Of a stretch of DNA of 59,279 bases, positions 9,145 through 18,667 are shown piece after piece (position 1 is the stretch's first letter; each line of letters starts with the position of its first letter). A program made the translations under genes and the position numbers. The DNA is taken from contig CACDXO010000001.1 of the NCBI GenBank assembly GCA_902556825.1, forward strand, positions 16,001 through 75,279, written 5' to 3'. Source of the stretch: an uncultured Pelagibacteraceae bacterium. Lineage in GTDB: Bacteria; Pseudomonadota; Alphaproteobacteria; Pelagibacterales; Pelagibacteraceae. Below the pieces are notes generated by a model. The model worked only from the letters and a program-made list of their open reading frames with translations, searched no databases and was not told where the DNA came from.

Positions 9145-11673
9145 ATGCTCAATCCACTCAATTTATTATCAAAGTTTATCAAGTCTAGTAATGAAAAAGA
9201 GCTTGAAAGATTAAAAAAAATTGCGAAAAAAGTTAATGATCTAGAAGAAGATATAATAAAATTAGATGATAAGGCCTTCCCAGACAAAACGGAACAGTTG
9301 ATCGAAAGAGTCAATAATGGTTCTTCATTGAATGAACTGCTTCCAGAAGCATTTGCATTGGTAAGAGAAGCATCAAAAAGAGTAAATAAAGAAAGACACT
9401 TTGATGTTCAAATTATTGGTGGAATAGTTCTTCATGAAAATAAAATTTCAGAGATGAAAACGGGAGAAGGTAAAACACTAACAATTACCTTAGCTGCTTA
9501 TCTTAATGCGCTGAAAAAAAAGGGAGTTCATATAGTTACTGTAAATGATTATTTAGCAAAAAGAGACTGTGAAAATATGAAAGGTATTTATAATTTTTTA
9601 GGATTAACTGCTGGATATATTAATAATGATCAAATTGATGATGAAAGAAAAAAAAATTATAACTGTGATATAACATATGCAACTAATAGCGAATTAGGTT
9701 TTGATTATCTTAGAGATAATATGAAATTTTCTTTCGAAACTATGGTTCAACGAGGTCATAATTTTGCAATAGTTGATGAGATTGACTCATGTTTAATAGA
9801 TGAGGCTAGAACTCCTTTAATTATATCAGGTGGTGTAGAGGATAAAACAAATCAATATTTAGCTATAGATAAATTAATTAAAAAATTAAATAAGGAAGAT
9901 TTTGAAATAGATGAAAAAGATAAAAATATTTTATTAACAAATAAAGGTATAGATAATATTGAAAAGATTTTGTCTAGCGCTGGAATATTAAGCGGAAATA
10001 ATTTTTATGATCCAAATAATTTACATTTAGTACACCATGTTAATCAAGCCTTAAGAGCAAATTATTTATTTAGAGATGGAAGAGACTATATTATTAAAGA
10101 TGGACAAATAATTATTATAGATGAACAAACAGGTAGACAGTTGCCTGGTAGAAGATTCGGTGATGGCCTTCACCAAAGTTTAGAGGCAAAAGAGAGAGTT
10201 GAAGTACAAAATGAAAATCAGACTCTTGCGTCTATTACATATCAAAATTATTTTAAACTTTATTCTAAATTAGCAGGATGCACAGGTACCGCTGCCACTG
10301 AGTCTGAAGAGTTTTTTGAAATTTATAGACTTCCGGTAATAGTAATTCCAACAAATAAAAAAATGATAAGAAAAGATTGGAATGACCAAATATTTAGATC
10401 TTTGGAGGAGAAAGATAGCGCTATTATAAATAAAATCACAGAATGTAATAAAAATGAACAGCCATTATTAGTATTTACTGCAAATATTAATAAGTCAGAA
10501 CATTATTCTGAATTACTGAAGAAAAAAAATATAAAACACACCGTATTGAATGCTAAAAATCATGAAAGAGAAGCTGAAATTATAGCTAATGCTGGTAAGA
10601 AAAATTCAGTAATTATTACAACTAGTATTTCGGGAAGAGGAGTAGATATAAAATTAGGAGGAAAAAATCCCATACAGAATGATGAAAAAGAGACAATTAA
10701 ATCTTTAGGTGGTCTTTTTGTAATTGGCACCGAAAGAATGGAAAGCAGGAGAGTAGATAATCAAGCTAGAGGACGATCTGGAAGACAAGGAGATGAAGGA
10801 AGTTCAATTTTTTTTGTGAGCCTTGAAGATGATTTAATGAGAATCTTTGGCTCCGATTCAATGAATACAATTCTGGAAAAACTTGGCTTAAAAGATGGTG
10901 AAAGCATAGATCATCCCTGGATAAATAAAGCATTGGAAAGAGCACAACAAAAAGTTGAAGCTAGAAATTTTGATGTAAGAAAAACTTTATTAAAATTTGA
11001 CAATGTACTAAATGACCAAAGAAAAGTAATATTTGGTCAAAGAAACGATATTATAAATAGTGAAAATGTTTTTGAATATACTGATAATTTTTTGGATGAA
11101 ATCATTATTAAATTAAAAGATTTAAAAAATTCAAATATAACTAAAGATAAAAATAATGATCAAACAATACAAATAAAATCTATTCTTGGTAAATCATTTG
11201 AAGATAATGAAATTAATTCAATTTTAGATTTAAATGATAAAGTTTTTGAAGAAAAGATTAAGGAAAAGTTTAATTTTAAAAGAGCTGAAAGAGAAAAAAT
11301 CTTAGGAAAAGAACAAGCTTTAGGGCTAGAAAAAAGAATACTATTGCAGCTAATTGATCAAAATTGGAAATCCCATATACAATATTTGGAACAACTAAGA
11401 GGAGTTATAGGATTAAGATCTTATGGAAACAGAGATCCTTTAATCGAGTATAAAAAAGAAGCTTTTTCTTTATTTGAAAACTTGCTAAATAAATTAAAAA
11501 CAGACTTAATAACTGTATTAACTAATATTTCAATTATTGAACAAGTAAAAGAAGAAAGAGAAATAAAACCAACAAAAATTGATCCGAAATATATAGGAAA
11601 AAAAATGAGTAGAAATGAACCATGTTTTTGTGGGTCAGGTAAAAAATATAAACGCTGTTGTGGTGCTTTATAA
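9145..11673 (+). CDS. secA: Preprotein translocase ATPase SecA
   Basis: Motor that pushes unfolded proteins through SecYEG. The 842-residue protein has Walker A (MKTGEGKTLT near residue 103), DEAD-type Walker B (VDEIDSCLIDEARTPL), helicase motif VI (QARGRSGRQGDEG) and the C-terminal zinc-binding SEC-C tail (RNEPCFCGSGKKYKRCC) that contacts SecB and lipids. Slightly shorter than E. coli SecA (901), in keeping with streamlining. Divergent from argJ; the stop overlaps the converging accA stop by 6 nt. Confidence 0.98.
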   Translation: MLNPLNLLSKFIKSSNEKELERLKKIAKKVNDLEEDIIKLDDKAFPDKTEQLIERVNNGSSLNELLPEAFALVREASKRVNKERHFDVQIIGGIVLHENKISEMKTGEGKTLTITLAAYLNALKKKGVHIVTVNDYLAKRDCENMKGIYNFLGLTAGYINNDQIDDERKKNYNCDITYATNSELGFDYLRDNMKFSFETMVQRGHNFAIVDEIDSCLIDEARTPLIISGGVEDKTNQYLAIDKLIKKLNKEDFEIDEKDKNILLTNKGIDNIEKILSSAGILSGNNFYDPNNLHLVHHVNQALRANYLFRDGRDYIIKDGQIIIIDEQTGRQLPGRRFGDGLHQSLEAKERVEVQNENQTLASITYQNYFKLYSKLAGCTGTAATESEEFFEIYRLPVIVIPTNKKMIRKDWNDQIFRSLEEKDSAIINKITECNKNEQPLLVFTANINKSEHYSELLKKKNIKHTVLNAKNHEREAEIIANAGKKNSVIITTSISGRGVDIKLGGKNPIQNDEKETIKSLGGLFVIGTERMESRRVDNQARGRSGRQGDEGSSIFFVSLEDDLMRIFGSDSMNTILEKLGLKDGESIDHPWINKALERAQQKVEARNFDVRKTLLKFDNVLNDQRKVIFGQRNDIINSENVFEYTDNFLDEIIIKLKDLKNSNITKDKNNDQTIQIKSILGKSFEDNEINSILDLNDKVFEEKIKEKFNFKRAEREKILGKEQALGLEKRILLQLIDQNWKSHIQYLEQLRGVIGLRSYGNRDPLIEYKKEAFSLFENLLNKLKTDLITVLTNISIIEQVKEEREIKPTKIDPKYIGKKMSRNEPCFCGSGKKYKRCCGAL

Positions 11674-12771
11674 AAAATAAAACAGAGTTGCTAAAATTAA
11701 AGCTATTAAAATTATTATTATATAGTTTTTATAATTTAAAAATTTGTTAATAAAATTATCTAAAATATTAGTATCCATTACTAATTTATCAGATATTTTT
11801 GATTTACTAATAAAACCTTTGCTTCTACCAATGGACAAAAATTTATTTTTTCTTTGTAACAAAATTTCTTCTTTATCCATATCTAAAAAAAAATCTAAAT
11901 TTTTTCTAATTGAGCTTCTTACATTGTCTAAAATTAAATCTTTATCTCTATGAGCTCCACCTAAAGGCTCTGAAATAATTTCATCTATTACTTTTAAATC
12001 ATAAAGATCTTTTGCAGATAATTTCATCGCTTTTGAGGCTTCTAATGTTTTTTTTGGATCCCTCCATAGTATTGTGGCACATCCTTCTGGCGATATTACT
12101 GAATAAATTGCATTTTCTAACATTATAACTTTATTAGAAGATGCTAAAGCTATTGCTCCACCCGATCCCCCTTCTCCAATGATAATTGATATTGTTGGAA
12201 CAGTTAATTCCATACAACATTCTATTGATCTGGCAATTGCTTCTGCCTGACCTCTTTCTTCAGCTCCAACACCAGGATATGCTCCAGGAGTATCTATAAA
12301 AGATATTACTGGAATTCTAAATTTATTTGCAAGTTTCATCAGTCTTATTGTTTTTCTGTAGCCCTCTGGTCTCATCATCCCAAAATTTCTTTCAATTCTT
12401 GTTTCAAGATCTTCACCTTTTTCTTGACCAATTACCAAAACAGATTTGTTTTCAAATTTTGCAAAACCACATATCACTGATTGATCTTCTGCATAAAATC
12501 TATCTCCTGAAAGAGAAATAAAGTCTTCAAATAGATTGTCTATAAAATGTTTCGCCTTAGGCCTATCTTCATGCCTTGCAACTAATGTTGTTTGCCAAGA
12601 ATCTAGGTTTGAATAAATATCTTTTAGTCTAGAATCTATTTCATTTTGTAGTTTGGAAATATTTTGAGTATCAACTTCTGACAAACCTTCTTGATTGTAA
12701 GGATCTTTAAGCTTATCTAGCTCTATTTCTAAATTTTTAATCTCAGATTCAAAATTTAAATAATTTTTCAT
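11668..12771 (-). CDS. accA: Acetyl-CoA carboxylase carboxyltransferase subunit alpha, with a C-terminal membrane segment
   Basis: With AccD (34826-35761) it moves the carboxyl group from biotin to acetyl-CoA, the committed step of fatty-acid synthesis. The start is placed at the ATG at 12771 (MKNYLNFESEIKNLEIELDK), which matches the family; an in-frame upstream start adds 9 unlikely residues. Core motifs GDRFYAEDQSVICGF, IDTPGAYPG and GEGGSGGAIA are intact. At 367 residues it is about 50 longer than E. coli AccA. The extra C-terminus ends in a hydrophobic run, IIIILIALILATLFYFL, that looks like a tail anchor. Confidence 0.96.
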   Translation of the reverse strand: MKNYLNFESEIKNLEIELDKLKDPYNQEGLSEVDTQNISKLQNEIDSRLKDIYSNLDSWQTTLVARHEDRPKAKHFIDNLFEDFISLSGDRFYAEDQSVICGFAKFENKSVLVIGQEKGEDLETRIERNFGMMRPEGYRKTIRLMKLANKFRIPVISFIDTPGAYPGVGAEERGQAEAIARSIECCMELTVPTISIIIGEGGSGGAIALASSNKVIMLENAIYSVISPEGCATILWRDPKKTLEASKAMKLSAKDLYDLKVIDEIISEPLGGAHRDKDLILDNVRSSIRKNLDFFLDMDKEEILLQRKNKFLSIGRSKGFISKSKISDKLVMDTNILDNFINKFLNYKNYIIIILIALILATLFYFL

Positions 12772-12844
12772 ATTCTTCTTATAGTGTTTATAAAGCAAAA
12801 AGAGGCAATAAAATGGTAAAAAATTTGAAATTATTAATTATAAA

Positions 12845-12874
12845 TTGACTATTTTATAACCAAAAAGTTATATT
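12845..12874 (+). promoter_or_regulatory. Putative promoter of malate synthase gene
   Basis: TTGACT (12845-12850) is followed after 17-18 nt by TTATAT/TATATT (12868-12874). The start point would be near 12880, leaving a leader of under 30 nt before the ATG at 12908. That is too short for a glycine aptamer. Confidence 0.55.
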
Positions 12875-12907
12875 AAGTGCTGATAAACTCTTTTAAATAT
12901 TGCCATA

Positions 12908-15082
12908 ATGAAAGAAAAATACTTAAAAATAAAAAATCTATCAGTTTCAGAAAATTTAGCAAATTTTATAAATAAAGAATTGCTGCCAGGAAGCAATATT
13001 AATAAAGAAAAATTTTGGATAGGTTTCGATAAATGTATACATGAGCTTGCACCAAAAAATATAAAACTACTTCAAAAAAGAGAAAAATTACAAAAAGCTA
13101 TTGATACATTGCATATAGATAAAAAAGACAATCAATTGAATTTAAAAAAATACACAACTTTTTTAAAGAAAATTGGATATTTGAAAAATCCAGGACCAAA
13201 TTTTAAAATTAAAACCAAAAATGTTGATTTAGAAATATCAAATATATGTGGTCCACAATTAGTTTGTCCGGTTTCAAACGCAAGATTTTTGCTAAATGCA
13301 GCAAATGCAAGATGGGTAAGTTTATATGATAGCTTATATGGAACAGATGTAATTCCAGAAACTAATGGTGCAGTGAGAGGAAAAACTTATAATCCAATAA
13401 GAGGAAAAAAAGTAATCGAGTATTCTCGTAATCTATTAGATGAGTTTGTACCTTTAAAATATAAAAGTTGGAAAGATTTAACTGAAGTCCCTGAAATAAT
13501 AAATAATAAGATAAATTTAAAACTAAAAAATTCTAATCAATTTGTAGGTTACAAAAAAAAATCAAATAAATTAAGTTCACTTTTGTTTGTTAATAATAAT
13601 TTACACATTGATATCGTGTTTGATCAAGAAGGAAAAATGGAGATTAACAATCCAGAAGGCAATCAAGACAAAATTAAAATACATGATATTTTTTTAGAAT
13701 CTGCAATATCTACTATTTGTGACCATGAAGATAGTGTCGCCGCAGTAGATGCTGAGGATAAGGTTCATGGATATAGAAATTGGCTTGGTTTAATGAAAGG
13801 AAATTTAAAAATAAAATTTATAAAAAATGGAAAAAAAAATCTAAGAAAATTAAATCCAGATAGAATTTATATTTCTACAAAAGGTAAAAAACTTAAATTG
13901 CACGGAAGATCATTACTATTAAATAGGAATGTGGGCCATCTAATGACAAATCCAGCTATTCTTTTAAAAGATGGATCTGAATGCCCAGAAGGAATACTTG
14001 ATGCTTTTATAACTTCTCTTGCTTGTCTTCATGATTTTAAAAAAAAAGGAAATTCAAGGGTTAATTCTATTTACATAGTTAAACCTAAAATGCATGGTCC
14101 CGAAGAGTGTGATTTTACTAATTTAATTTTTGAAAAAGTTGAAAAAGTTTTAAATTTAAAAAAATATCAAATTCTTTGCGGTATTATGGATGAAGAAAGA
14201 AGAACATCTGTAAATTTAAAAGAATGTATTAGAGCTCTAAAAAATAGAGTGTTTTTTATCAATACAGGTTTTTTAGATAGGACAGGAGATGAAATTCATA
14301 CATCAATGGAAGTTGGTCCAATGATTAAAAAAGGTGATATGAAATCATCAAAATGGATAATAGCTTACGAAAATAATAATGTAGATATTGGATTACAATG
14401 TGGCTTTTCTGGAAAATGCCAAATAGGAAAAGGTATGTATCCAGCTCCAGATTTAATGAAAGAAATGATGAAACAAAAAATAGCTCACCCTTTGTCAGGA
14501 GCTAATTGTGCATGGGTACCATCTCCAACTGCTGCAGCTTTGCATGCCCTCCATTATCATCAAGTTGATGTATTCGCCAAACAAAAAGAAATAGCAAAAA
14601 GAAAATCAATAAAATTATCTGATCTTTTAACTATTCCAGTAGCTAAAAAAACTAACTGGTCTTTGAAAGAGATTACTGAAGAATTAAAAAATAATGCACA
14701 GGGTATTTTAGGCTATGTGGTTAGATGGGTAGATCAATCTGTCGGTTGTTCAAAAGTACCAGATATTAATGGAATTGGTTTAATGGAAGACAGAGCTACC
14801 TGTAGAATAAGTAGTCAACATATTGCTAATTGGGTTCATCACGGAATATGCAGCAAGAAACATGTTTTAGAAGTTATGAAAAAAATGGCTAAGGTTGTCG
14901 ATAGTCAAAACCTTAAAGACCCAAGCATGAAAGGGCATTCTCCTTACATGCCAATGTCAGATAACTTTGATAAATCAATTGCTTTTAAGGCTGCATGTGA
15001 ACTTGTTTTTCATGGAAAAACTCAGCCTTCAGGTTACACTGAACCAATCCTGCATCTTAATAGACTACTTAAAAAAAATTAA
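12908..15082 (+). CDS. glcB: Malate synthase G
   Basis: Condenses glyoxylate with acetyl-CoA to give malate. The 724-residue length fits isoform G (about 720-730) rather than A (about 530). Motifs include VDAEDKVHGYRNWLGLMKG, KMHGPEECDF, GIMDEERRTSVNLKECI, the catalytic-loop FLDRTGDEIHTSMEVGPM, and QSVGCSKVPDINGIGLMEDRAT near the C-terminus. Monocistronic, with its own promoter candidate. In SAR11 this gene is known to be preceded by a glycine riboswitch; none fits here. Confidence 0.97.
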   Translation: MKEKYLKIKNLSVSENLANFINKELLPGSNINKEKFWIGFDKCIHELAPKNIKLLQKREKLQKAIDTLHIDKKDNQLNLKKYTTFLKKIGYLKNPGPNFKIKTKNVDLEISNICGPQLVCPVSNARFLLNAANARWVSLYDSLYGTDVIPETNGAVRGKTYNPIRGKKVIEYSRNLLDEFVPLKYKSWKDLTEVPEIINNKINLKLKNSNQFVGYKKKSNKLSSLLFVNNNLHIDIVFDQEGKMEINNPEGNQDKIKIHDIFLESAISTICDHEDSVAAVDAEDKVHGYRNWLGLMKGNLKIKFIKNGKKNLRKLNPDRIYISTKGKKLKLHGRSLLLNRNVGHLMTNPAILLKDGSECPEGILDAFITSLACLHDFKKKGNSRVNSIYIVKPKMHGPEECDFTNLIFEKVEKVLNLKKYQILCGIMDEERRTSVNLKECIRALKNRVFFINTGFLDRTGDEIHTSMEVGPMIKKGDMKSSKWIIAYENNNVDIGLQCGFSGKCQIGKGMYPAPDLMKEMMKQKIAHPLSGANCAWVPSPTAAALHALHYHQVDVFAKQKEIAKRKSIKLSDLLTIPVAKKTNWSLKEITEELKNNAQGILGYVVRWVDQSVGCSKVPDINGIGLMEDRATCRISSQHIANWVHHGICSKKHVLEVMKKMAKVVDSQNLKDPSMKGHSPYMPMSDNFDKSIAFKAACELVFHGKTQPSGYTEPILHLNRLLKKN

Positions 15083-15087
15083 TTTTT

Positions 15088-15693
15088 TTACTTTTTAAAG
15101 CTCTGCCTATTTTTGAATGCAGATATTAAAGTTCCGTCATCTAAATTTTCTATTTCACCACCAACTGGTAATCCTTGGGCAAGTTTTGAAATTTTTACAT
15201 TAATATTTTTTAAACTATCTTGAATATAAAATGCAGTTGTTTGACCTTCTACTGTAGCGCTAGTAGCTAGAATTACTTCTTCTATATTGTCTTTTTTAAC
15301 TCTTTCAACCAAAGAATTAATTAATAAATCTTCTTTTTTTTGATTATTAGTAGATGAAATTGTTCCTCCTAATATATGAAAATAACCCTGATATACACTA
15401 GAGGTTTCTATACTCCATTGATCAGCTACATTTTCTACAACGCATATCTTGTTAAATTTATTTTTACTATTTTCACAATTGTTGCATCCATTTAAGTTAG
15501 ATTTTAAAGATCCACAAATTTTACATCTAAATATATTTTTATAAACTTCGGCTAAAGTTTTAGCCATAGGTTTAATTAATTCTTCTCTATTATTTATTAA
15601 TTTTAAAACTATTCTTTTAGCAGATTTTGGACCTAGGCCAGGAAGTTTTGATATTAATCTAATTAATTCATCAATTTCATCTATATTTTGCAT
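15088..15693 (-). CDS. recR: Recombination mediator protein RecR
   Basis: Works with RecF and RecO to load RecA on gapped DNA. The start is placed at ATG 15693 (MQNIDEIDELIRLISKLPGLGPKSA), which gives 201 residues and avoids overlap with ybaB; a longer frame adds 6 residues. Helix-hairpin-helix (LPGLGPKSAKRI), a four-Cys zinc finger (CKICGSLKSNLNGCNNC) and the Toprim region (CVVENVADQWSIE, ATSATVEGQTTAFYI) are present. Last gene of the dnaX-ybaB-recR operon. Confidence 0.97.
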   Translation of the reverse strand: MQNIDEIDELIRLISKLPGLGPKSAKRIVLKLINNREELIKPMAKTLAEVYKNIFRCKICGSLKSNLNGCNNCENSKNKFNKICVVENVADQWSIETSSVYQGYFHILGGTISSTNNQKKEDLLINSLVERVKKDNIEEVILATSATVEGQTTAFYIQDSLKNINVKISKLAQGLPVGGEIENLDDGTLISAFKNRQSFKK

Positions 15694-15698
15694 TTCAA

Positions 15699-16016
15699 TT
15701 ATAATGGCCACTTAAAGCCAGGTATGCCAAGTCCACCGGTTGCTTTAGAGATTTCTTCAGATGTTTTAGACTTTAACTGAGATTTAGCATTATTGTGGGC
15801 TGCTTTAATTAAATCTTCAATTATTGCTTTATCTTCTTTTAAAATTTCAGAAGATATATCTAAATTTATTATTTCACCTTCTCCATTAAGAGTTAGCTTT
15901 ATAGAGTTGCCGCCAGATATACCTGTTGCGCTTATATTCTTTATTTTTTCTTGGCTTTCTTTCATCTTGCTTTCAATTTCTTTTGCTTTATCTAAAATTT
16001 TACTAAAGTCAGTCAT
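15699..16016 (-). CDS. YbaB/EbfC nucleoid-associated protein
   Basis: A 105-residue DNA-binding protein of the YbaB/EbfC family. The motif GNSIKLTLNGEGEIINLDIS and the Gly-rich C-terminus (GGLGIPGFKWP) are diagnostic. It sits between dnaX and recR as in most bacteria, with its start codon overlapping the dnaX stop by 1 nt. The exact role is unsettled; homologues bind and bend DNA. Confidence 0.95.
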   Translation of the reverse strand: MTDFSKILDKAKEIESKMKESQEKIKNISATGISGGNSIKLTLNGEGEIINLDISSEILKEDKAIIEDLIKAAHNNAKSQLKSKTSEEISKATGGLGIPGFKWPL

Positions 16017-17692
16017 TATTCTTCATCTTTTAAATTTATATCAAATAGCTCGGCATCAGGAAGTGCATCTAATACTTTTTTATAAACTTCTTCATTTTTT
16101 GCTTTTTCAATATTTTTTAATTTCTCATTTATAATATTTTGTTTTTTCGATAATTGTCCAAATTTTTTAGAAAAAGTAATAATCCATCTTTGTCCGGTCC
16201 ACTCATATAATTTAAAAGTTAGATCTTTTACAAAATTTTTATCTAAATTTTCATTAAATGAGATTTCTATTCTTTTATCCATAAAACTTACTAAATTAGT
16301 ATTTGTTTCAAGTTCATATTTTAATTTTAATTCTTTTTTTTCATTACATAGTTTGATTAAATCTTCAAAATTCTTTAATTCAATTTTTATTAATTTTGAT
16401 TCAATTTTTTTTTCAGGCTTTAAGTTTTCTTCCTGAAAAAAATTTTTTATTTGACTTATAGTTTTATTTTTTACTTCTAAATTATTTTCATTTTTTTCCA
16501 AATTAAATTTTTCTGTATTATCTCTATTATTATTTGAATATATTTCATTATTGAAATCTAAATTTTTCTGGCTATCTTCTACCTTGTCTTCTTTAAGATA
16601 CAATAATCTTATTAAAAACATTTCCATAGAAAGGTTTTGATTTGAAACTATTTCTAATTCGCCTAAAGTTTTTATAGTAAATTGCCAAAATAATAGCAAA
16701 GTGTCAGAACTTATATTTTTTGAAATTAATTCTATTTCTTTAAATTCTTCATCGTTAAGAGAAAAATTATTTCCATCTAGTTTAATTGATGAGATATTTT
16801 TAATATAATATAAAATTTCTAAAAAATCATTTAAAAATATTTTAGGTTCTACACCTTGATTATAAATAGTTTGATAAACTTCAATAACTTTTTTTTCGTC
16901 TCCTTGAAAAATAAATTTAAATAAATTTATAAGATAACTTTTATCAAAATATCCAAATATTTTTTGTGCTTCTTTAATACCAAGTTCAGTTTTTTCATCT
17001 TGGTTAAGCATTGCTCTGTCTAAAAGTGAAAGAGCATCTCTTACAGATCCCTCAGAAATTTTTATAATTAGCTTTAAGGCTTCGTCACTTATTTTTCCAT
17101 TCTCTTTATCTTTAACCTTTTTAATAAATTCAAATAAATCAGCAGAATTTACTCTAGATAAATCAAATCTTTGGCATCTTGAAACTACAGTTACTGGAAT
17201 CTTTTTTATTTCAGTTGTTGCGAAAATAAATTTTAAATATTCTGGTGGCTCTTCTAAGGTCTTTAAAAGTGCATTAAAAGCTTGTTTGCTTAACATATGT
17301 ACTTCATCAATAATAAATATTTTATATTTTGATGAAGATGGTCCATATCTAGAAAATTCAATTAAATCTCTTACGTCATCGACTCCAGTTTTGCTAGCTG
17401 CGTCCATTTCTAAAACATCAATATGATTTGATTTACTAATAGCGTCACAGTTTTCACACATTTTTTCGCTACACAATTTATCAATACCGTTTTTACAATT
17501 TAATGATTTAGCAACAATTCTTGCAATCGTTGTTTTTCCAACACCTCTTATTCCAGTAAATAAATATGCATTTGCTGGTTTATTATTTTTTATTGAATTA
17601 AAAATTGTCTGTGCAACAATCTCTTGACCAATTAAATCTTTATAAGTTTTAGGTCTATACTTCAGAGCTAGCACTTTAGAATTATTATTCAT
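16016..17692 (-). CDS. dnaX: DNA polymerase III subunit gamma/tau
   Basis: Clamp-loader ATPase. The 558-residue protein has RPKTYKDLIGQE, Walker A (GIRGVGKTTIARI near residue 50), a four-Cys zinc module (CSEKMCENCDA with an upstream Cys), DEVHMLS (Walker B) and the SRC sensor (VVSRCQRFDLSR). The tau-like C-terminal half (about 360-558) is Lys/Asn/Glu-rich and poorly conserved. It precedes ybaB and recR and follows the SRP RNA gene, a usual alphaproteobacterial arrangement. Confidence 0.97.
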   Translation of the reverse strand: MNNNSKVLALKYRPKTYKDLIGQEIVAQTIFNSIKNNKPANAYLFTGIRGVGKTTIARIVAKSLNCKNGIDKLCSEKMCENCDAISKSNHIDVLEMDAASKTGVDDVRDLIEFSRYGPSSSKYKIFIIDEVHMLSKQAFNALLKTLEEPPEYLKFIFATTEIKKIPVTVVSRCQRFDLSRVNSADLFEFIKKVKDKENGKISDEALKLIIKISEGSVRDALSLLDRAMLNQDEKTELGIKEAQKIFGYFDKSYLINLFKFIFQGDEKKVIEVYQTIYNQGVEPKIFLNDFLEILYYIKNISSIKLDGNNFSLNDEEFKEIELISKNISSDTLLLFWQFTIKTLGELEIVSNQNLSMEMFLIRLLYLKEDKVEDSQKNLDFNNEIYSNNNRDNTEKFNLEKNENNLEVKNKTISQIKNFFQEENLKPEKKIESKLIKIELKNFEDLIKLCNEKKELKLKYELETNTNLVSFMDKRIEISFNENLDKNFVKDLTFKLYEWTGQRWIITFSKKFGQLSKKQNIINEKLKNIEKAKNEEVYKKVLDALPDAELFDINLKDEE

Positions 17693-17704
17693 AAATTAAT
17701 TAAA

Positions 17705-17788
17705 GGAGACTAGAACCTGGATAACTGTCTTTACGATTGCTTCCGTTAGGATCTAGTCGGGTTCAAGCAGCACCCACCTCTAGCCTCC
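17705..17788 (-). ncRNA. ffs: Signal recognition particle RNA (4.5S, small bacterial type)
   Basis: On the minus strand an 84-nt RNA begins with GGAGGCTAG and ends with CTAGTCTCC, which pair to close the long hairpin. The conserved apical part is visible (GGTGCTG near the 5' side, the GGAAGCA loop of the SRP54-binding domain near 17733-17739). A perfect TATAAT lies 7 nt upstream. Position directly upstream of dnaX matches many alphaproteobacteria. The RNA pairs with Ffh to target membrane proteins. Confidence 0.93.
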
Positions 17789-17795
17789 AAAATCT

Positions 17796-17825
17796 ATTAT
17801 AACAGCAAAGATTCTCATTCTACAA
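17796..17825 (-). promoter_or_regulatory. Promoter of the SRP RNA gene
   Basis: A perfect -10 TATAAT (17796-17801, minus strand) ends 7 nt before the SRP RNA 5' end. A weak -35, TTGTAG (17820-17825), lies 18 nt upstream. The fit to a stable-RNA promoter is good. Confidence 0.7.
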
Positions 17826-17838
17826 GAAAAGTAATAAG

Positions 17839-18666
17839 TTATTTATCCCTAAATTTGTCGGCCTCAAAAACACCTAAAACGTGCATATCATCACAGTGTA
17901 GGCCTAGTTCTTCCAATGAATTTTTTACTTTTAATTCTTCAATGTGACCGTCAAGCTCACATAAAAAGAAATAAGATGAAAATGAATTTTTTTCTGGAAA
18001 ACTTTGTAGTTTTGTTAAATTTACTCCATTAAGGGTAAAACTTCCTAGCGCACTATAAAGAGCTCCTGCTTTACTTTTTAATTTAAATAGCAAAGAAGTA
18101 ATATATTTATTTTTTTCAAGTTCTGGCTGAAAAATGTCCTTTTGCATAACTAAGAATCTTGTCAAATTTTCTTTTTCATCCTGTACATTTGAGTCTATAA
18201 TTTCTAAATTATAAATTTTTGCACTTAGTTTTGATGCAATTGCAGCTTTAGTAATATCTTTAGTTTCAGAAACATATTTTGCTGATCCGGCAGTATCTGC
18301 CCTGACATTTTCATTTAATTTATTTTTTTTTATAAAATTTGATGATTGACTTAAAGCTTGAGCATGAGAATAAACATCTTTGATATTACTTATTTTTGAC
18401 CCAGGTAAACCTAATAAATTATGATTAATTGGAAAAAAATGTTCTGCGAAAATATTCAGTCTATATTTGAAAATTAAATATTCTACTCCTATATTTCCTG
18501 TTGTTTTATTTGACTCAGGTATAATTGCTTTTACTGAACTATCATTATTCGCTTTTTCAAAACACTCATCAAAAGTTTTGCAAGAAATTGTCTCACAATT
18601 AGGATATTTTTCTTTAGCACAGCTCTCGCTATAACTTCCTGCAATTCCTTGGTAAGCAATTTTCAT
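17839..18666 (-). CDS. pheA: Prephenate dehydratase
   Basis: Converts prephenate to phenylpyruvate in phenylalanine synthesis. The 275-residue protein has the N-terminal YQGIAGSYSESCA, the PESNKTTGNIGVEY motif, and a TRFLVM motif with conserved Thr and Phe near residue 170. A C-terminal ACT domain (about 190-270) includes a GALYSALGSF-like loop, so phenylalanine feedback is likely. There is no chorismate mutase domain. It is 1 nt downstream of kdsB. Confidence 0.95.
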   Translation of the reverse strand: MKIAYQGIAGSYSESCAKEKYPNCETISCKTFDECFEKANNDSSVKAIIPESNKTTGNIGVEYLIFKYRLNIFAEHFFPINHNLLGLPGSKISNIKDVYSHAQALSQSSNFIKKNKLNENVRADTAGSAKYVSETKDITKAAIASKLSAKIYNLEIIDSNVQDEKENLTRFLVMQKDIFQPELEKNKYITSLLFKLKSKAGALYSALGSFTLNGVNLTKLQSFPEKNSFSSYFFLCELDGHIEELKVKNSLEELGLHCDDMHVLGVFEADKFRDK

Positions 18667-18667
18667 T

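Noticed and set aside
12799-12907. Glycine riboswitch upstream of malate synthase
   Set aside because: Too little room after the promoter candidate and no aptamer-like paired pattern visible.
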